Shown: positions 51,832 to 61,603, numbered from the stretch's first letter. The stretch is 64,000 nt of DNA from Polyangiaceae bacterium (GCA_947475525.1 CANJMI010000020.1:47177-111176), one strand, 5' to 3'. Notes: generated from the sequence alone by a model not told the origin. A program made the numbers and translations.

Positions 51832-53247
51832 ATGAACCGAGTCACGGTGGTAGGCGGCGGACTCGCGGGCTGCGAAGCCGCAGTTCAGCTCGCGCGGCGC
51901 GGCGTCGAGGTGTTGCTCGTCGAGATGAAACCGAAGCGCCGAACGCCGGCACAATCGGGCGACGGTTTGTGCGAGCTCGTGTGCTCCAACTCACTTAGAG
52001 GCGCGGCACTCTCCAACGCCGTGGGCCTGCTGAAAGAGGAGCTGCGACGCGCTGGCTCGGCCGTCATGCAGTGCGCGCTCGAGGCGCGAGTTCCAGCAGG
52101 CGGCGCCCTCGCGGTGGACCGAGAACACTTCAGCCGGGCCATGACCGAGCTCATCCGCGCAACGCCCGGGATCGAGCTCGTATGCGGCGAACTCGAGCGC
52201 ATCCCGGACGAGCGACCCGTCATCCTCGCGACAGGCCCGCTCACCTCGGACGCGCTTGCGGCGGACCTCGCCCGCGCCATCGGCCACGAACATCTCTCCT
52301 ATTACGACGCGATAGCGCCAATCATCGATTCGGAGTCGATCGACTGGTCCAAGGTTTGGCGTCAGTCCCGCTACGACAAGGGCGGCGATGACTACGTCAA
52401 CTGCGGGTTCAATCGCGACGAATACGAAGCCTTCGTCCGAGCGATTTGCGACGCCGAGAAGGTCGTGCCGCACGACTTCGAAGACGTGAAATACTTTGAG
52501 GGTTGTTTGCCCATCGAGGTGATGGCGGAGCGCGGAATCGACACGCTGCGATACGGTCCGCTGAAGCCGGTCGGGCTCGTCGATCCGAAATCCGGTAGGC
52601 GACCGTGGGCCGTGGTTCAGCTGCGCACCGAGGACCTGGCAGCCACGGCGTGGAACCTCGTCGGCTTTCAGTCGCGAATGACGTGGCCCGAACAAAAACG
52701 TGTATTTCGCATGATTCCAGGGCTCGAGAATGCCGAGTTCCAGCGACTTGGAGCCATCCACCGCAACACGTTCGTCAACGCGCCCGAGCTCCTCGACGAA
52801 TCGATGCAGCTAAAGAACTGCGAAGGCGTCTTTCTCGCCGGACAGATCTCGGGCGTTGAAGGTTACATCGAGAGCGCGGCGGGCGGATTTCTCTGCGGAT
52901 TGATGCTGGCGCAGCGGCTCCGCGGAGAACCGCTGACGCGCCCCCCTGAGACGACCGCGCTCGGCGCACTGCTGACGCACCTCGGAAAAATGCCAGCGCA
53001 CCGCGCGCGCTACCAACCTTCGAACGTCACTTGGGCACTCGTGCCGCCTCTAGAAAACCATCCGCGCATGAAGAAACGCGAGCGTTACGAGCACCTGGCG
53101 GCTCGTGGCGTGCGCGACCTCGCGCCGTGGCTCGAGTCTATTGGCTCACCTGAGCCCTCGGGCGAGCCCTTCATCCCATCGGAGGCGCCGCCCTCCCCAA
53201 CCCTCCCTCCTGCGGAGCAAGGGATCACCTCGACACCCGACGCCTAG
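51832..53247 (+). CDS. trmFO: Folate/FAD-dependent tRNA (uracil-54-C5)-methyltransferase
   Basis: 471 aa. Makes m5U54 in the T-loop of tRNA using methylene-tetrahydrofolate. N-terminal FAD-binding [21 protein letters not shown], conserved [12 protein letters not shown] with the catalytic-region cysteines, [11 protein letters not shown], and [18 protein letters not shown] near the C-terminus. ATG 51832 has a strong GAGGAGA site 7-13 bases upstream; a longer GTG start at 51763 overlaps dprA (GTGA) and would add 23 residues without conservation. The C-terminal tail beyond 435 is Pro/Ser rich. Confidence 0.93.
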   Translation: MNRVTVVGGGLAGCEAAVQLARRGVEVLLVEMKPKRRTPAQSGDGLCELVCSNSLRGAALSNAVGLLKEELRRAGSAVMQCALEARVPAGGALAVDREHFSRAMTELIRATPGIELVCGELERIPDERPVILATGPLTSDALAADLARAIGHEHLSYYDAIAPIIDSESIDWSKVWRQSRYDKGGDDYVNCGFNRDEYEAFVRAICDAEKVVPHDFEDVKYFEGCLPIEVMAERGIDTLRYGPLKPVGLVDPKSGRRPWAVVQLRTEDLAATAWNLVGFQSRMTWPEQKRVFRMIPGLENAEFQRLGAIHRNTFVNAPELLDESMQLKNCEGVFLAGQISGVEGYIESAAGGFLCGLMLAQRLRGEPLTRPPETTALGALLTHLGKMPAHRARYQPSNVTWALVPPLENHPRMKKRERYEHLAARGVRDLAPWLESIGSPEPSGEPFIPSEAPPSPTLPPAEQGITSTPDA

Positions 53248-53310
53248 CGCCTCGATTCATGCGAATCGATGCGAATCGAACTGAGGCGCATTTTTACGGG
53301 ACTCGGTGCA

Positions 53311-54564
53311 CTACGCGTAGCGGACCTTCACGGTCTCCACGAGCGCGAGCAACGCCTGCTTGACCTGCTCGGTCGTGGCGGCCTTCACGATGGCGTAGCC
53401 TTCACCTTCGTAACTCTGGGCGCGCGCCTGCCCGACCTTCGGCGCGCGCAATTCGACGAGCGCGCTGCCGACTTTCTCCACCGCCGCTTGAAGCCCGACG
53501 ACCTCCGCGACGCGCGTGCCGGCGCCCTGGCCGCGGAAACACGCCGCCCCGGCCGCAGCCCCGCGCTCAGGCGGCGTGAACCTGTCGAAGCTGATCAGCT
53601 CGGCCCACGCTTTGATCATGTCGACGCCGTAAGCGAGGCCCATCAGCGGCATGATGTGAACGCCCGGGGGACGAGCGCCTACCTCGTTTACGTACATCTT
53701 TCCGCCATCGGCAAGGAACCACTCCATGTGGGTGAGAGCCGTGCCGGTGACCTCGCGGTCCTGTCCGAAGAGCGCATCGAGGGCGCTTGAATTGACGGCG
53801 GCAAAGTCCGTCCACGGAGCTTCGATCTCGCGCGGTAGGAGGACGCAGTACTGCATCCAAGGGGTCTCGAGGACCTCAAGAGGTGTAGGGAAATAACGGG
53901 TTCCCGAGCGCCAGACGGGGCGGCCATGAATTGTCACGGTCTCGCACGTGAACTCCCGAGCGCGGATGAACTGCTCGGCTTGGAGCGGGTACGCTTCGGT
54001 GGGCCCCATACCGAGCCGAACGAGCGCATCGAGGTCCTCCTTCGACTCGAGCCGATGGGTGCCGCGCGCGCCGAGGCCTGCCTGGGGCTTGACGATGATA
54101 GGAAATCCCACCGAGTCGGTGAACCGAACGAGCTCCGCCATCGAGCCGACGAGCTGGCTCGCCGCAACCGAAACACCGTGCGCGCGGAGCACCTCCTTCA
54201 TGACGTCTTTGTCGCGAAAGCGGCGCGCGATCTTCGGGCGCATGCCCGGCACGTTCGTCAATTCGCGGGCCTCGGCGAGCGGAAGCTGCAGCTGCTCGAG
54301 CACGCCGGTCAAGCGGTCGACAGGGCCAATGCCGCGCTGCAATCCACGCACGGCGCGAGCGAGCTCTTGACCATCCGCGACGTCGCGCACTTGGTAATGC
54401 CCGGCAATGCGCCCACGGAGGGACGGCGGAATCACCCGCGCGGGGTCCTGGCTTATCACCGAAAGCTTGACCCCATCGAGCGCCGAAAAAGCGGCGACGT
54501 ACCGATTCGTGTTCTCGAGAAAAAGGGGAGCCACCAACGCAACGTGCCGCATGGAGCGGACCAT
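53311..54564 (-). CDS. ATP-grasp carboxylate-amine ligase
   Basis: 417 aa. ATP-grasp enzymes join a carboxylate to an amine or thiol through an acyl phosphate. N-terminal Rossmann-like part (VALVAPLFLENTNRYVAAF), nucleotide segment FPIIVKPQAGLGARGTHRL, and metal site MYVNEVGARPPGVHIM. It resembles the BL00235-like and pseudo-dipeptide ligases; specific substrates cannot be named. ATG 54564 (or 54552) follows the dioxygenase stop by 13-25 bases; last gene of a three-gene minus-strand unit. Family certain, product unknown. Confidence 0.85.
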   Translation of the reverse strand: MVRSMRHVALVAPLFLENTNRYVAAFSALDGVKLSVISQDPARVIPPSLRGRIAGHYQVRDVADGQELARAVRGLQRGIGPVDRLTGVLEQLQLPLAEARELTNVPGMRPKIARRFRDKDVMKEVLRAHGVSVAASQLVGSMAELVRFTDSVGFPIIVKPQAGLGARGTHRLESKEDLDALVRLGMGPTEAYPLQAEQFIRAREFTCETVTIHGRPVWRSGTRYFPTPLEVLETPWMQYCVLLPREIEAPWTDFAAVNSSALDALFGQDREVTGTALTHMEWFLADGGKMYVNEVGARPPGVHIMPLMGLAYGVDMIKAWAELISFDRFTPPERGAAAGAACFRGQGAGTRVAEVVGLQAAVEKVGSALVELRAPKVGQARAQSYEGEGYAIVKAATTEQVKQALLALVETVKVRYA

Positions 54565-54577
54565 ACCAGACTGGTGG

Positions 54578-55369
54578 TTAGTCGCGCACGAACACCCGTA
54601 CGAACTCGCGAGGTGCACGCTTTCGCCGTAAACAACGAGTCGCCGCGTCCATGTAACACACAGTGAAGGCACGCCGCGCGAGGCCGCTCTCGTTCGCGCC
54701 GGAGCTATGCCAAAGGTGGTTGTGAATGAGGAGCACCTCACCCGCGAGCGCGGGAACATCGAGCGCGCGGGCGTCGGCACAATCACGCAGGGCAATGTTG
54801 GCGGGGATCAAACCTCCAAGTGGCGTCGCGAGCCCGCCATGATGACTCCCTGGCACCACCCGCAGGCAGCCTGCCTCGAGCGTGCAGTCGTCGAGCGCGG
54901 TCCAAATCTGAAGCTCGGGATCGCGGTCGAGCCCCCAGTAGCTTCCGGCATCCTGATGCCACGGCAACGGCGCGCCACCGCGAATCGATTTGTTGAACAA
55001 TGTGGCGCGGTAGATCGACACCGCATCGCCCAGCACCGCCCGCGCGATCCGCTCGAACAGCGGGTTCTCGAGGTGCGCGCGAAAAAGGTCATCGCGTTCG
55101 AGCTTCTCAAGCTTCCGGTAGTCGAGAGAAGGCCCGACATAACCCTGACCGTAGCGAAGGTCCTCGTAGCGCCCCGTCGCGCTGTCGGCTTGGAAGAATA
55201 GACCAGGAATCACGACGTCTCCGAGCATCAACGCTTCGGCGCGCGAGCGCAGCCGCACGAGGTGTTCCTCGGCGATCACGCGCCCGAGGCGCACGTAGCC
55301 ATGCTCGCGGTAATGAGCCAAAAGCGGCCCAAGCTCGAGGTCACCGACGTGCGGCAGCAGGATCGTCAT
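54578..55369 (-). CDS. PhyH-type Fe(II)/2-oxoglutarate dioxygenase
   Basis: 263 aa. Phytanoyl-CoA dioxygenase family: non-heme iron enzymes hydroxylating or otherwise oxidising C-H bonds. Iron triad His138 and Asp140 (LPWHQDAG) with distal His221 (IHNHLWHSSG), and the 2-oxoglutarate-binding Arg near 232 (ARRAFTVCYM). VVPGSHHGG is the conserved PGSH motif. ATG 55369 overlaps the stop of the aldo/keto reductase gene (ATGA). Substrate unknown; the adjacent ligase and reductase suggest a small-molecule pathway. Confidence 0.88.
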   Translation of the reverse strand: MTILLPHVGDLELGPLLAHYREHGYVRLGRVIAEEHLVRLRSRAEALMLGDVVIPGLFFQADSATGRYEDLRYGQGYVGPSLDYRKLEKLERDDLFRAHLENPLFERIARAVLGDAVSIYRATLFNKSIRGGAPLPWHQDAGSYWGLDRDPELQIWTALDDCTLEAGCLRVVPGSHHGGLATPLGGLIPANIALRDCADARALDVPALAGEVLLIHNHLWHSSGANESGLARRAFTVCYMDAATRCLRRKRAPREFVRVFVRD

Positions 55370-56343
55370 CGCGCGTAGTGGGTCGCGGTCCCGAGAAAGT
55401 CGCGGTGGATAACGTCGATGCGAGCACGCACCTCTGGAGCGAGCTCGAGCGCAACGGCATCGAGGGCTTGGTCGAGCTGAGCTTGCGTCGCGGGACCCAC
55501 GAGGATCGAGTCCACACCTGCCGAGCCGGCGAGCCACGCATACGAAAGCTCCGTCAGGCCGAGCCCAGCCTCCCTCGCGAGGGCTTCGTATTCGCCCGCA
55601 AGAACGAGCATGCGCTCCGACCAATAGCGGCCCTGATAGAGACGATTCTTGTCGAACCGCGAACCCGGCGCGATGGGGTCACCCGCGCGGTAGCGACCCG
55701 TCAGCAGACCGCCCGCCAGCGGGTTGTACACCGTGGTGTGCAGTGCGTAGCGCCCCGCGAAGCGGAAGTATTCGATGTCGAGTTGGCGGATGAGCAGATT
55801 GTAGAGCTGTTGCCCCACGACTGGACGCGCAAGCCCCGCGCGATCGCACGCGACCATGATCTCGAGGATCTGCCACGAGGCGTAGTTCGACACGCCGAAC
55901 TGCCCAATCTTGCCCGACGTGAGGAGCTCCGCGGTAGCGGCGAGAGTCTCTTCGATCGCGGTGTGCTCATCGGGCACATGCCAATAGTAGAGGTCAATGC
56001 GCTCGACACCGAGGCGCCGCAGGCTCTCGTCGATGGCCGCGCGAACACGCTCCCCGGAGAGACCTTCCGTCCGGCCCGCAACGCGACCGAAGCCGACCTT
56101 CGTCGCGATGCACACATTCGCGGCAGCGCGGCCGAGCGCCCGTCCGAGGATGCGCTCACTCTCGCCATCGTTGTACGCGTTCGCGGTATCGAACACCGTC
56201 ACGCCGCGCTCGAGGGCACGCGCGACGATGAGTGAGGCCTCTTTCGGGGGCGTGCGCTTGCCGAAATTCATCGTGCCGAGCGCGACCAGCGGAGCCTCGC
56301 CCTCGGTGCGCGGCCGCGCAAAGCGGGGCAACTTGTCGTTCAT
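55366..56343 (-). CDS. Aldo/keto reductase
   Basis: 325 aa NAD(P)H oxidoreductase. Catalytic tetrad: Asp and Tyr in VFDTANAYNDGESE, Lys in IATKVGFG, His in YYWHVPD. GVSNY and the C-terminal SILVGPATQAQLDQAL complete the TIM-barrel signature. ATG 56343 has AGAGGA 5-10 bases before it. First gene of the unit AKR - PhyH dioxygenase - ATP-grasp, all on the minus strand with overlapping or near-touching ends. Natural substrate unknown. Confidence 0.9.
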   Translation of the reverse strand: MNDKLPRFARPRTEGEAPLVALGTMNFGKRTPPKEASLIVARALERGVTVFDTANAYNDGESERILGRALGRAAANVCIATKVGFGRVAGRTEGLSGERVRAAIDESLRRLGVERIDLYYWHVPDEHTAIEETLAATAELLTSGKIGQFGVSNYASWQILEIMVACDRAGLARPVVGQQLYNLLIRQLDIEYFRFAGRYALHTTVYNPLAGGLLTGRYRAGDPIAPGSRFDKNRLYQGRYWSERMLVLAGEYEALAREAGLGLTELSYAWLAGSAGVDSILVGPATQAQLDQALDAVALELAPEVRARIDVIHRDFLGTATHYAR

Positions 56344-56374
56344 CGGTCCTCTTCCATGCGTACGCCTACCAAGC

Positions 56375-57529
56375 TCAACGCTCGCACGCGTCACTGAACC
56401 CGGCTTTGCAAAGTCGACCGACCAAACCCTGCCCGCGCCGCACGTCGGCCTTCGTGCCGAATCCCCGCTGCAACGCGAAACCATGTGCGAGGCACACTTC
56501 ACGGGCCGGCTCCGAGGCTTCATCGCAGGCGGCATCGAGCACCTTCGCGGCGTCGCCCCACCCAATCGTCCGTACGAGCGCCGGAGTGCGTAGCGCCGCC
56601 ATCACGAGACTCGCGCAACCGAGGGGGCTGCCCGCAACGCACGCGCGCTGATAGAGGGCCATCGCCGCAGCCACCGTCTTCGCCCCCGCGAGCTTTCGCT
56701 CGTTCAAAAATCCGAGGTTGTTGCAAGCGAGCCCCTGCCCCGCGTCGCAGGCCCCTCGAAGGATCTCTTCCGCGCGCTTCACAAGCTCGGCATCCGAGAC
56801 GCGCCCGACCGCGGCAATTCGATACGCCGCCTCCGAGCAGGCACGCACGTCACCACGCGCAAGGCACGCCTCACGCGGCTCGGACTTCTCCGCACCGAGC
56901 TGCGCAAGCTCGACGCACGCCGCCGAGATTCCTCCGCGGCACGCCTTCTCGAAGGCGCGTCTGGTAGCGACAGGATCGCGTTTTGTGCCTGAAAAACCAA
57001 GGCGCTCGGCACTTTGTCGATGTCCGTCGCAGTTGTTCGCGCGGCACCGTGCGACCCACAACTCAACCCGCGAACTCACCGTCCGGTAGCCCTGGCGCGC
57101 CGCGCCGAAAAGCAAACATGCCGCCGCATCTCCGGCATCGCACGCTTTCATCCAGCGCGGCTCCGCATCGCCGAGCATACCGGCAAGCTCATCGCACGCG
57201 CGACGCGAAGGGTCTTCAGGAGCAGCCGCGGAGTCGAAACCAACCTCGAGTTTGGCGCACGTTTGGCCGAGCGATTCGGCGTAGGCGGCCCTCGTCACGC
57301 ACTCACCTTTGGAGACGAGCGTGCCGCTCGGGCAGCGCGGCAATCCGGTGCAGAGGCCAGCTTCCAAGCGCTGCGAAGGCCAGCAGCAGCCACCGCCCAC
57401 GGTAACTTTTCCGTCACTGCACGGCGGAGTCGCCGCGGGGGCCTCGCTCGCAGAGCCAACCCACGCGAGTCCGACCCAGACCGCGAGCGCGAGGCAGCGC
57501 CGGGCACCGCGATGACGCTCAATCGTCAT
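56375..57529 (-). CDS. Secreted Cys-rich protein with Sel1-like repeats
   Basis: 384 aa. Signal peptide (RCLALAVWVGLAWVGSASEAPAA), a short Cys-rich segment (CSDGKVTVGGGCCWP, CTGLPRCPSGT), then helical repeats of the Sel1/TPR kind, each carrying cysteines: KACDAGDAAACLLFG, KACRGGISAACVELA, GACDAGQGLACNNLG, RACVAGSPLGCASLV, RLCKAGFSDACE. This Cys-marked Sel1 pattern is common in myxobacterial surface proteins. ATG 57529 is chosen (57535 also possible); it overlaps the end of the next upstream gene by 11 bases. Function unknown; likely protein-protein interaction outside the cytoplasm. Confidence 0.72.
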   Translation of the reverse strand: MTIERHRGARRCLALAVWVGLAWVGSASEAPAATPPCSDGKVTVGGGCCWPSQRLEAGLCTGLPRCPSGTLVSKGECVTRAAYAESLGQTCAKLEVGFDSAAAPEDPSRRACDELAGMLGDAEPRWMKACDAGDAAACLLFGAARQGYRTVSSRVELWVARCRANNCDGHRQSAERLGFSGTKRDPVATRRAFEKACRGGISAACVELAQLGAEKSEPREACLARGDVRACSEAAYRIAAVGRVSDAELVKRAEEILRGACDAGQGLACNNLGFLNERKLAGAKTVAAAMALYQRACVAGSPLGCASLVMAALRTPALVRTIGWGDAAKVLDAACDEASEPAREVCLAHGFALQRGFGTKADVRRGQGLVGRLCKAGFSDACER

Positions 57530-58811
57530 CGTCATCGTCGTCGTCATCCGACTTGTCGTCGGCCTTCTTGTCGGCCTTGTCCTTTTTGTCGGACTTGTCG
57601 TCATCGTCATCGTCGTCGTCGGGCGCGTGGCTCGCGGCCCATTCGGCATCACGCTTCGCAATCTCCTCGGCGGACGGGATCGGAATCTCGGGAGCGAATG
57701 GATTCTCAAGCACGCCGGGAAGCGCCCCGCACTCCACCTGCGGCACGCCTACGCCGGGGTAGAGGTAGAGGAAGGTCTTCGCGATCGAATTGCACGTGGC
57801 GCCGGTGCCACAGTTCGCAACGTACGCGTACGCGCCCTCCTGCCCTTTTACGCGGTATTGCATAAAGTTCACGTGAGTCGCTTGGCCGCGCTGAATCGTC
57901 GCGACCTGCTCGAGCTGGCGGCGCCGACCGAGAATCCAGCCGACCTTCGCCCACGGAAGTTTCTTTGAAGCCTCCCAATGGTCCGCGATCCGTTGCCAAT
58001 CATTCTCGGCGGTAGACAAGCGCGCAAGCTCGCGCCGCATCGCCGCCGTGCCTTTGAAGACGAGCGGCGGAGGTGGTGCCGCCGGGCTCTCTACCGGAGC
58101 GAGGACGGCCGCGTCGGACGGCGCAGCCGGAGCTGACGGCGCAGCAGGCAGCTTAGCGGCGGGCGGCGCGTGGTCCTCGTCGCCTTTGTCGTCGTCCTCA
58201 TCGTCGTCTTTGTCCTTGTCACTCGAACCCGTCACGGCGCTCGGCGTGGGACTCGCTACAGCAGGCGACGCGCTGCCCACGGTCTGCAGCTGCACCGCGA
58301 GCTCGCGGTCCTCCTTGCAGGTCGAGAGGTTTTCGGTGTGCGTTTGAAAGCCCTTCGCTCCGACCGTGATGGTGTGGGTGCCCGCCGCGAGCCCGACGCG
58401 GGTGCCCGAAATTCGGGCGCCATCCAACGTCACCACGAGGTCTTGTACTTTTTCGGGGTCGGTCTTGATCGTCACCGTCGAACGGAGAGCGGGCTCGAGT
58501 GCAGCCAACCGCTGGCGAGCCATGGAGACTTTGTCGGCATCGGCACCGCGCGGCGCGAGCGCGAGCACGCCTTCGTAGGTCGCGACCGCGGCACACGGGT
58601 CGCCCATTTGTTCGAGCACGGCGGCTTTCTTCAGCCGGGACGTGGCGAGTTTCTCGATGGCCTCGGCCTGTTGCCGATCGAAGTGCGACCAGCCGAGTAC
58701 GGCGAATGCGTTGGTGCAGGACGGGTTCGTCGTCTTCGGATCGGCGGCGACGGCGTTGGAAGCCAAGACGCCCAAGAACACCGCGGAAAGGAACGAGACA
58801 GGGCGTATCAT
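57519..58811 (-). CDS. Exported TPR/PEGA protein with poly-Asp tail
   Basis: 430 aa. Signal peptide (SFLSAVFLGVLASNAVAADP), TPR-like helices (about 40-105), a PEGA domain (about 108-170: VVTLDGARISGTRVGLAAGTHTITVGAKG, joined blocks), an Asp/Glu/Lys-rich linker (about 195-215), a second domain of unknown type with a CGTGATCNS pair (about 250-380), and a C-terminus of alternating poly-Asp and Lys blocks ending in nine Asp. ATG 58811. Followed with an overlap by the Sel1-like gene. The tail could bind cations or act as a charged spacer. Confidence 0.7.
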   Translation of the reverse strand: MIRPVSFLSAVFLGVLASNAVAADPKTTNPSCTNAFAVLGWSHFDRQQAEAIEKLATSRLKKAAVLEQMGDPCAAVATYEGVLALAPRGADADKVSMARQRLAALEPALRSTVTIKTDPEKVQDLVVTLDGARISGTRVGLAAGTHTITVGAKGFQTHTENLSTCKEDRELAVQLQTVGSASPAVASPTPSAVTGSSDKDKDDDEDDDKGDEDHAPPAAKLPAAPSAPAAPSDAAVLAPVESPAAPPPPLVFKGTAAMRRELARLSTAENDWQRIADHWEASKKLPWAKVGWILGRRRQLEQVATIQRGQATHVNFMQYRVKGQEGAYAYVANCGTGATCNSIAKTFLYLYPGVGVPQVECGALPGVLENPFAPEIPIPSAEEIAKRDAEWAASHAPDDDDDDDDKSDKKDKADKKADDKSDDDDDDDDD

Positions 58812-58907
58812 CGCGGCGCACCGTACACCGAACGGCGCGCGCTTTCATGCGGGTAATGCGACGAGGACGCGGCATTCGTGCCCGCATGTTGGGGTCGTTC
58901 TCACATG

Positions 58908-58950
58908 AAAAAAACGACGACCATTCAGTCGGTGCGGTCGCTCGGCGACC
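58908..58950 (-). terminator. Rho-independent terminator candidate after the TPR/PEGA protein
   Basis: On the minus strand a perfect hairpin GGTCGC-CGA-GCGACC (58950-58936) is followed by an alternative stem CGACC/GGTCG reaching to 58918 and then a run of seven T (58914-58908). It begins 28 bases after the stop of the 58978-59952 gene. Confidence 0.5.
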
Positions 58951-58977
58951 TTCCCGCGGGGCCTCTGAAGGTGCCGA

Positions 58978-59952
58978 TCAAAAGGTGAGCAGCGGCGCGG
59001 AGATCTGACCGGGCGCGATGTCGCCGGTGCTCGCTGCACCTTCGGTGGTGTACGCAACCCCGAGCACGACGCCGGTCACGACGACGGCCCCAACGGCGGT
59101 CCAAAGCCACCACCGTTTGTACACGGGGGTCTCTTCTTTCAGGAGAACGGTGACAGGCTTTCGCTCGCCCACCTCGAGAACGACCGTGATCTCCGAGTCG
59201 TCGTAGCCAGGCGCGGAGACTTGCACGCGATGCGACCCGGGCAGCAAGAAGCTCTCGGACGGAGCATTGCCGATCGGGCGATCGTCGACGAACACGCGCG
59301 CGCCCGCCACGGGAGACGCGACGAGGAGCAGCGCCGTCGTGTCCTTTCGTTTTGGTTCGACTTCGAGGCGGACCGAGGACACCTTCGAGAGGTCGAGGCG
59401 ACGCTCGAGCGTGTGGTAGCCCTCTTTGCGCACTTCGACGACGACGGCCTTGTCGCGCTTGAGGCGAACCGGCAAAGCGAGCGGGGTCATGCCCACCGTC
59501 CGCCCACCGATGACCACCTCGGCCCCAACGACTTTCGTAACGACCTCGATCGTACCGACTTGCGCCCGAACGTCGCCTATCAGCTGCTCGAGCTTCGGAA
59601 CCTTCGCAAGTAGGTCCGGTGGGGCATCGCGTTTGAAGCGCTCGAACGCTTCGAGGGCTTCGGGAAGTCGGTCGAGAAGTTGGAGTGCGCGCCCGCGATT
59701 GAAGAGCAAGGCTGGCAGCGGCTCCAGCTCGTAAGCCTGTTCGTACGCCGCGAGCGCCTCGGCGAACTTGAAGGTCGCCATCGCGTCGTCACCGACACGT
59801 TTCAGTTCGGCCGGCTCGGGCTTGGCAGCCGCGGGCTTCGCGGTTGTGCGAGCGGGGGGTGACGACGCGGGTTGCGCGCCGGCCGTCGTAGCGTGCAGCT
59901 GCATCAGTCCGAGGGAAGCCGCGGCGATGAAAGAGCGATGCCGTGGCTTCAT
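58978..59952 (-). CDS. Exported TPR/PEGA protein with C-terminal membrane helix
   Basis: 324 aa. Signal peptide (SFIAAASLGLMQLHATTAGAQP), a TPR pair (about 45-100: LAAYEQAYELEPLPALLFNRGRALQ in two blocks), two PEGA-type beta domains (about 115-180 and 190-255: GARVFVDDRPIGNAPSESFLLPG), and a C-terminal helix (WWLWTAVGAVVVTGVVLGVAYT). ATG 59952 is selected for its signal peptide; in-frame upstream ATGs reach 60003. It follows kinase 3 on the same strand after 83 bp, so it may share its transcript; a good terminator lies downstream. Confidence 0.75.
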   Translation of the reverse strand: MKPRHRSFIAAASLGLMQLHATTAGAQPASSPPARTTAKPAAAKPEPAELKRVGDDAMATFKFAEALAAYEQAYELEPLPALLFNRGRALQLLDRLPEALEAFERFKRDAPPDLLAKVPKLEQLIGDVRAQVGTIEVVTKVVGAEVVIGGRTVGMTPLALPVRLKRDKAVVVEVRKEGYHTLERRLDLSKVSSVRLEVEPKRKDTTALLLVASPVAGARVFVDDRPIGNAPSESFLLPGSHRVQVSAPGYDDSEITVVLEVGERKPVTVLLKEETPVYKRWWLWTAVGAVVVTGVVLGVAYTTEGAASTGDIAPGQISAPLLTF

Positions 59953-60035
59953 CCTTCGTGTCCCAAGCGAGTGAGCGTGGAGGCGTGACCTTACCATGGC
60001 CATCGGCCCCTTCCAGGGTGGGAACCGCGAATCGC

Positions 60036-61478
60036 TTACAAGTTCAAGGGCTGCCCGTCGCCAGCAACGGGGCGGGTGCGGGCGGGCGACGGAGTGGGCG
60101 GCGCCGCGGAAGGCGTCGTCGTCCGAGCCGCGGCTTCGATGCGCGTCGAGCCATGAGCCGGAGCACGGGCGGGTCGTTCTCGGGGATCGAGGCTGAGCGT
60201 CCGAGGGCCTGCCGTCGTTGCGGGCACTTCGGAGGATGTCGGCGTCATCGACGCGCTCGGCACGGGCGTCACGGGGGTGGAGGCGGAAGCGAATGCGGAA
60301 ACCGACGACGGCGAAGAAGTCAGCGTTGCGGCGTTCACGCCTGCCGCAACGCCGGGCCCGCTACCGAGCGTCAACGCCACGCCGATACCGACTACGACCA
60401 GCGACAGCGCGGCGCCCACAAGAAGCGAGCGGCGCCGATTGGACGTCCGTTGGGCCTCGCCGGCCCAAGCTCGATCGGTGAACAAAGCAGAGACGGTCGC
60501 GCCGTCACCGCTCGTGGCAAGGTCATTGCCCGCGACGATACCCCCTGACGCACGCGGCGGCACCCCGGCGAGCGACGCAAGGGCGCTGCTCCGGAGAAAT
60601 TCGAACGCACGGGCGAACGGCTGGATCGCGGCTGCGAACTCGGCGACGTCGGCGTGGCGCATGTCGGGGGACTTGGCGAGCGCCTTCATCACCGCGAGAG
60701 AGAGTTCGACCGGGATGTCGTCCTCCCATTCGTGGGGCGACCTCGGGTCGTCAACCGTAATCGCCGCGATGACCGCCGCGCTGCTCAGGCCCTCAAAAGG
60801 CGGGCGCCCGGTCAGCGCCTCGTAGAGCACGACACCAATCGCCCAGATGTCGCAGCGATGGTCCACGGCCTTCGTTGCGCGAATTTGCTCGGGCGACATG
60901 TACATCGGCGTCCCGAGGACAAGCCCGGTCGTGGTCACCCGCCGCTCATCGGGGTCGATAAGCTTCGAGATGCCGAAGTCGAGCACCTTGGCGACTCGCT
61001 CCCCGGCTTCGTCGGCGAGGAAAATATTCTCGGGCTTGATGTCGCGATGGATGATGCCCACGGCATGCGCTTCTTGGAGGGCGGAGCAGACCTGCAACAG
61101 GCAATCGACCGCGGCACCGACCGGCATCCGTCCACACAACTCGAGCTCGTGACCGAGGGTGTGCCCTTCGAGAAACTCCATCACCATCGCCGGAGAGCCG
61201 TCGGGCAGGGTCTCCACGTCGGTCACTTTCGCGACGAACCGGTTCTTCAGCTTTGCGACGGCACGGGCCTCGCGTTCGAATCGTAAACAAGCCTCCACGT
61301 CGGCGACGGCCTCGGGAACCAACGTCTTTATGGCGACGCGGTGACCCAGCCGCTGATGGACGGCGAGGTAGACAATCCCCATGCCCCCCCGGCCGAGAAC
61401 GCGAACGATCTCGTACTTTTCGGAGACCACATCCCCAGCTGCCAAAGCATCGGTCGCCAACGTATCCCCGACACGCAC
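60036..61478 (-). CDS. Membrane-anchored Ser/Thr protein kinase (kinase 3)
   Basis: 480 aa. Gly-loop GRGGMGIVYLA, Lys51 (VAIKTL), HRDIKPEN with Asp146, DFG and GTPMYMSPEQI all intact. Kinase domain about 20-300, linker, one membrane helix at about 345-368 (RRRSLLVGAALSLVVVG), then a Ser/Thr/Pro/Ala-rich extracytoplasmic tail with no recognised sensor. GTG 61478 (VRVGDTLATD) is the most likely start; no ATG fits near the conserved region. Divergent from kinase 4 with 125 bp between starts. Confidence 0.92.
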   Translation of the reverse strand: MRVGDTLATDALAAGDVVSEKYEIVRVLGRGGMGIVYLAVHQRLGHRVAIKTLVPEAVADVEACLRFEREARAVAKLKNRFVAKVTDVETLPDGSPAMVMEFLEGHTLGHELELCGRMPVGAAVDCLLQVCSALQEAHAVGIIHRDIKPENIFLADEAGERVAKVLDFGISKLIDPDERRVTTTGLVLGTPMYMSPEQIRATKAVDHRCDIWAIGVVLYEALTGRPPFEGLSSAAVIAAITVDDPRSPHEWEDDIPVELSLAVMKALAKSPDMRHADVAEFAAAIQPFARAFEFLRSSALASLAGVPPRASGGIVAGNDLATSGDGATVSALFTDRAWAGEAQRTSNRRRSLLVGAALSLVVVGIGVALTLGSGPGVAAGVNAATLTSSPSSVSAFASASTPVTPVPSASMTPTSSEVPATTAGPRTLSLDPRERPARAPAHGSTRIEAAARTTTPSAAPPTPSPARTRPVAGDGQPLNL

Positions 61479-61603
61479 CCTACCACCGATTGACCCAAGA
61501 CTCGCCCTGCCGTCGAACCTGAGCCAGTGGCAAAAAATACGGCACCTGGCGCACGCTACGGCTTGCGGCACGCAACGAATTCGCGAATACCTGGGGGTAC
61601 GCC

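Noticed and set aside
61479..61603. Possible sigma-54 sites (TGGCA-like strings) between the divergent kinases
   Set aside because: The GG-to-GC spacing is wrong in every instance examined.
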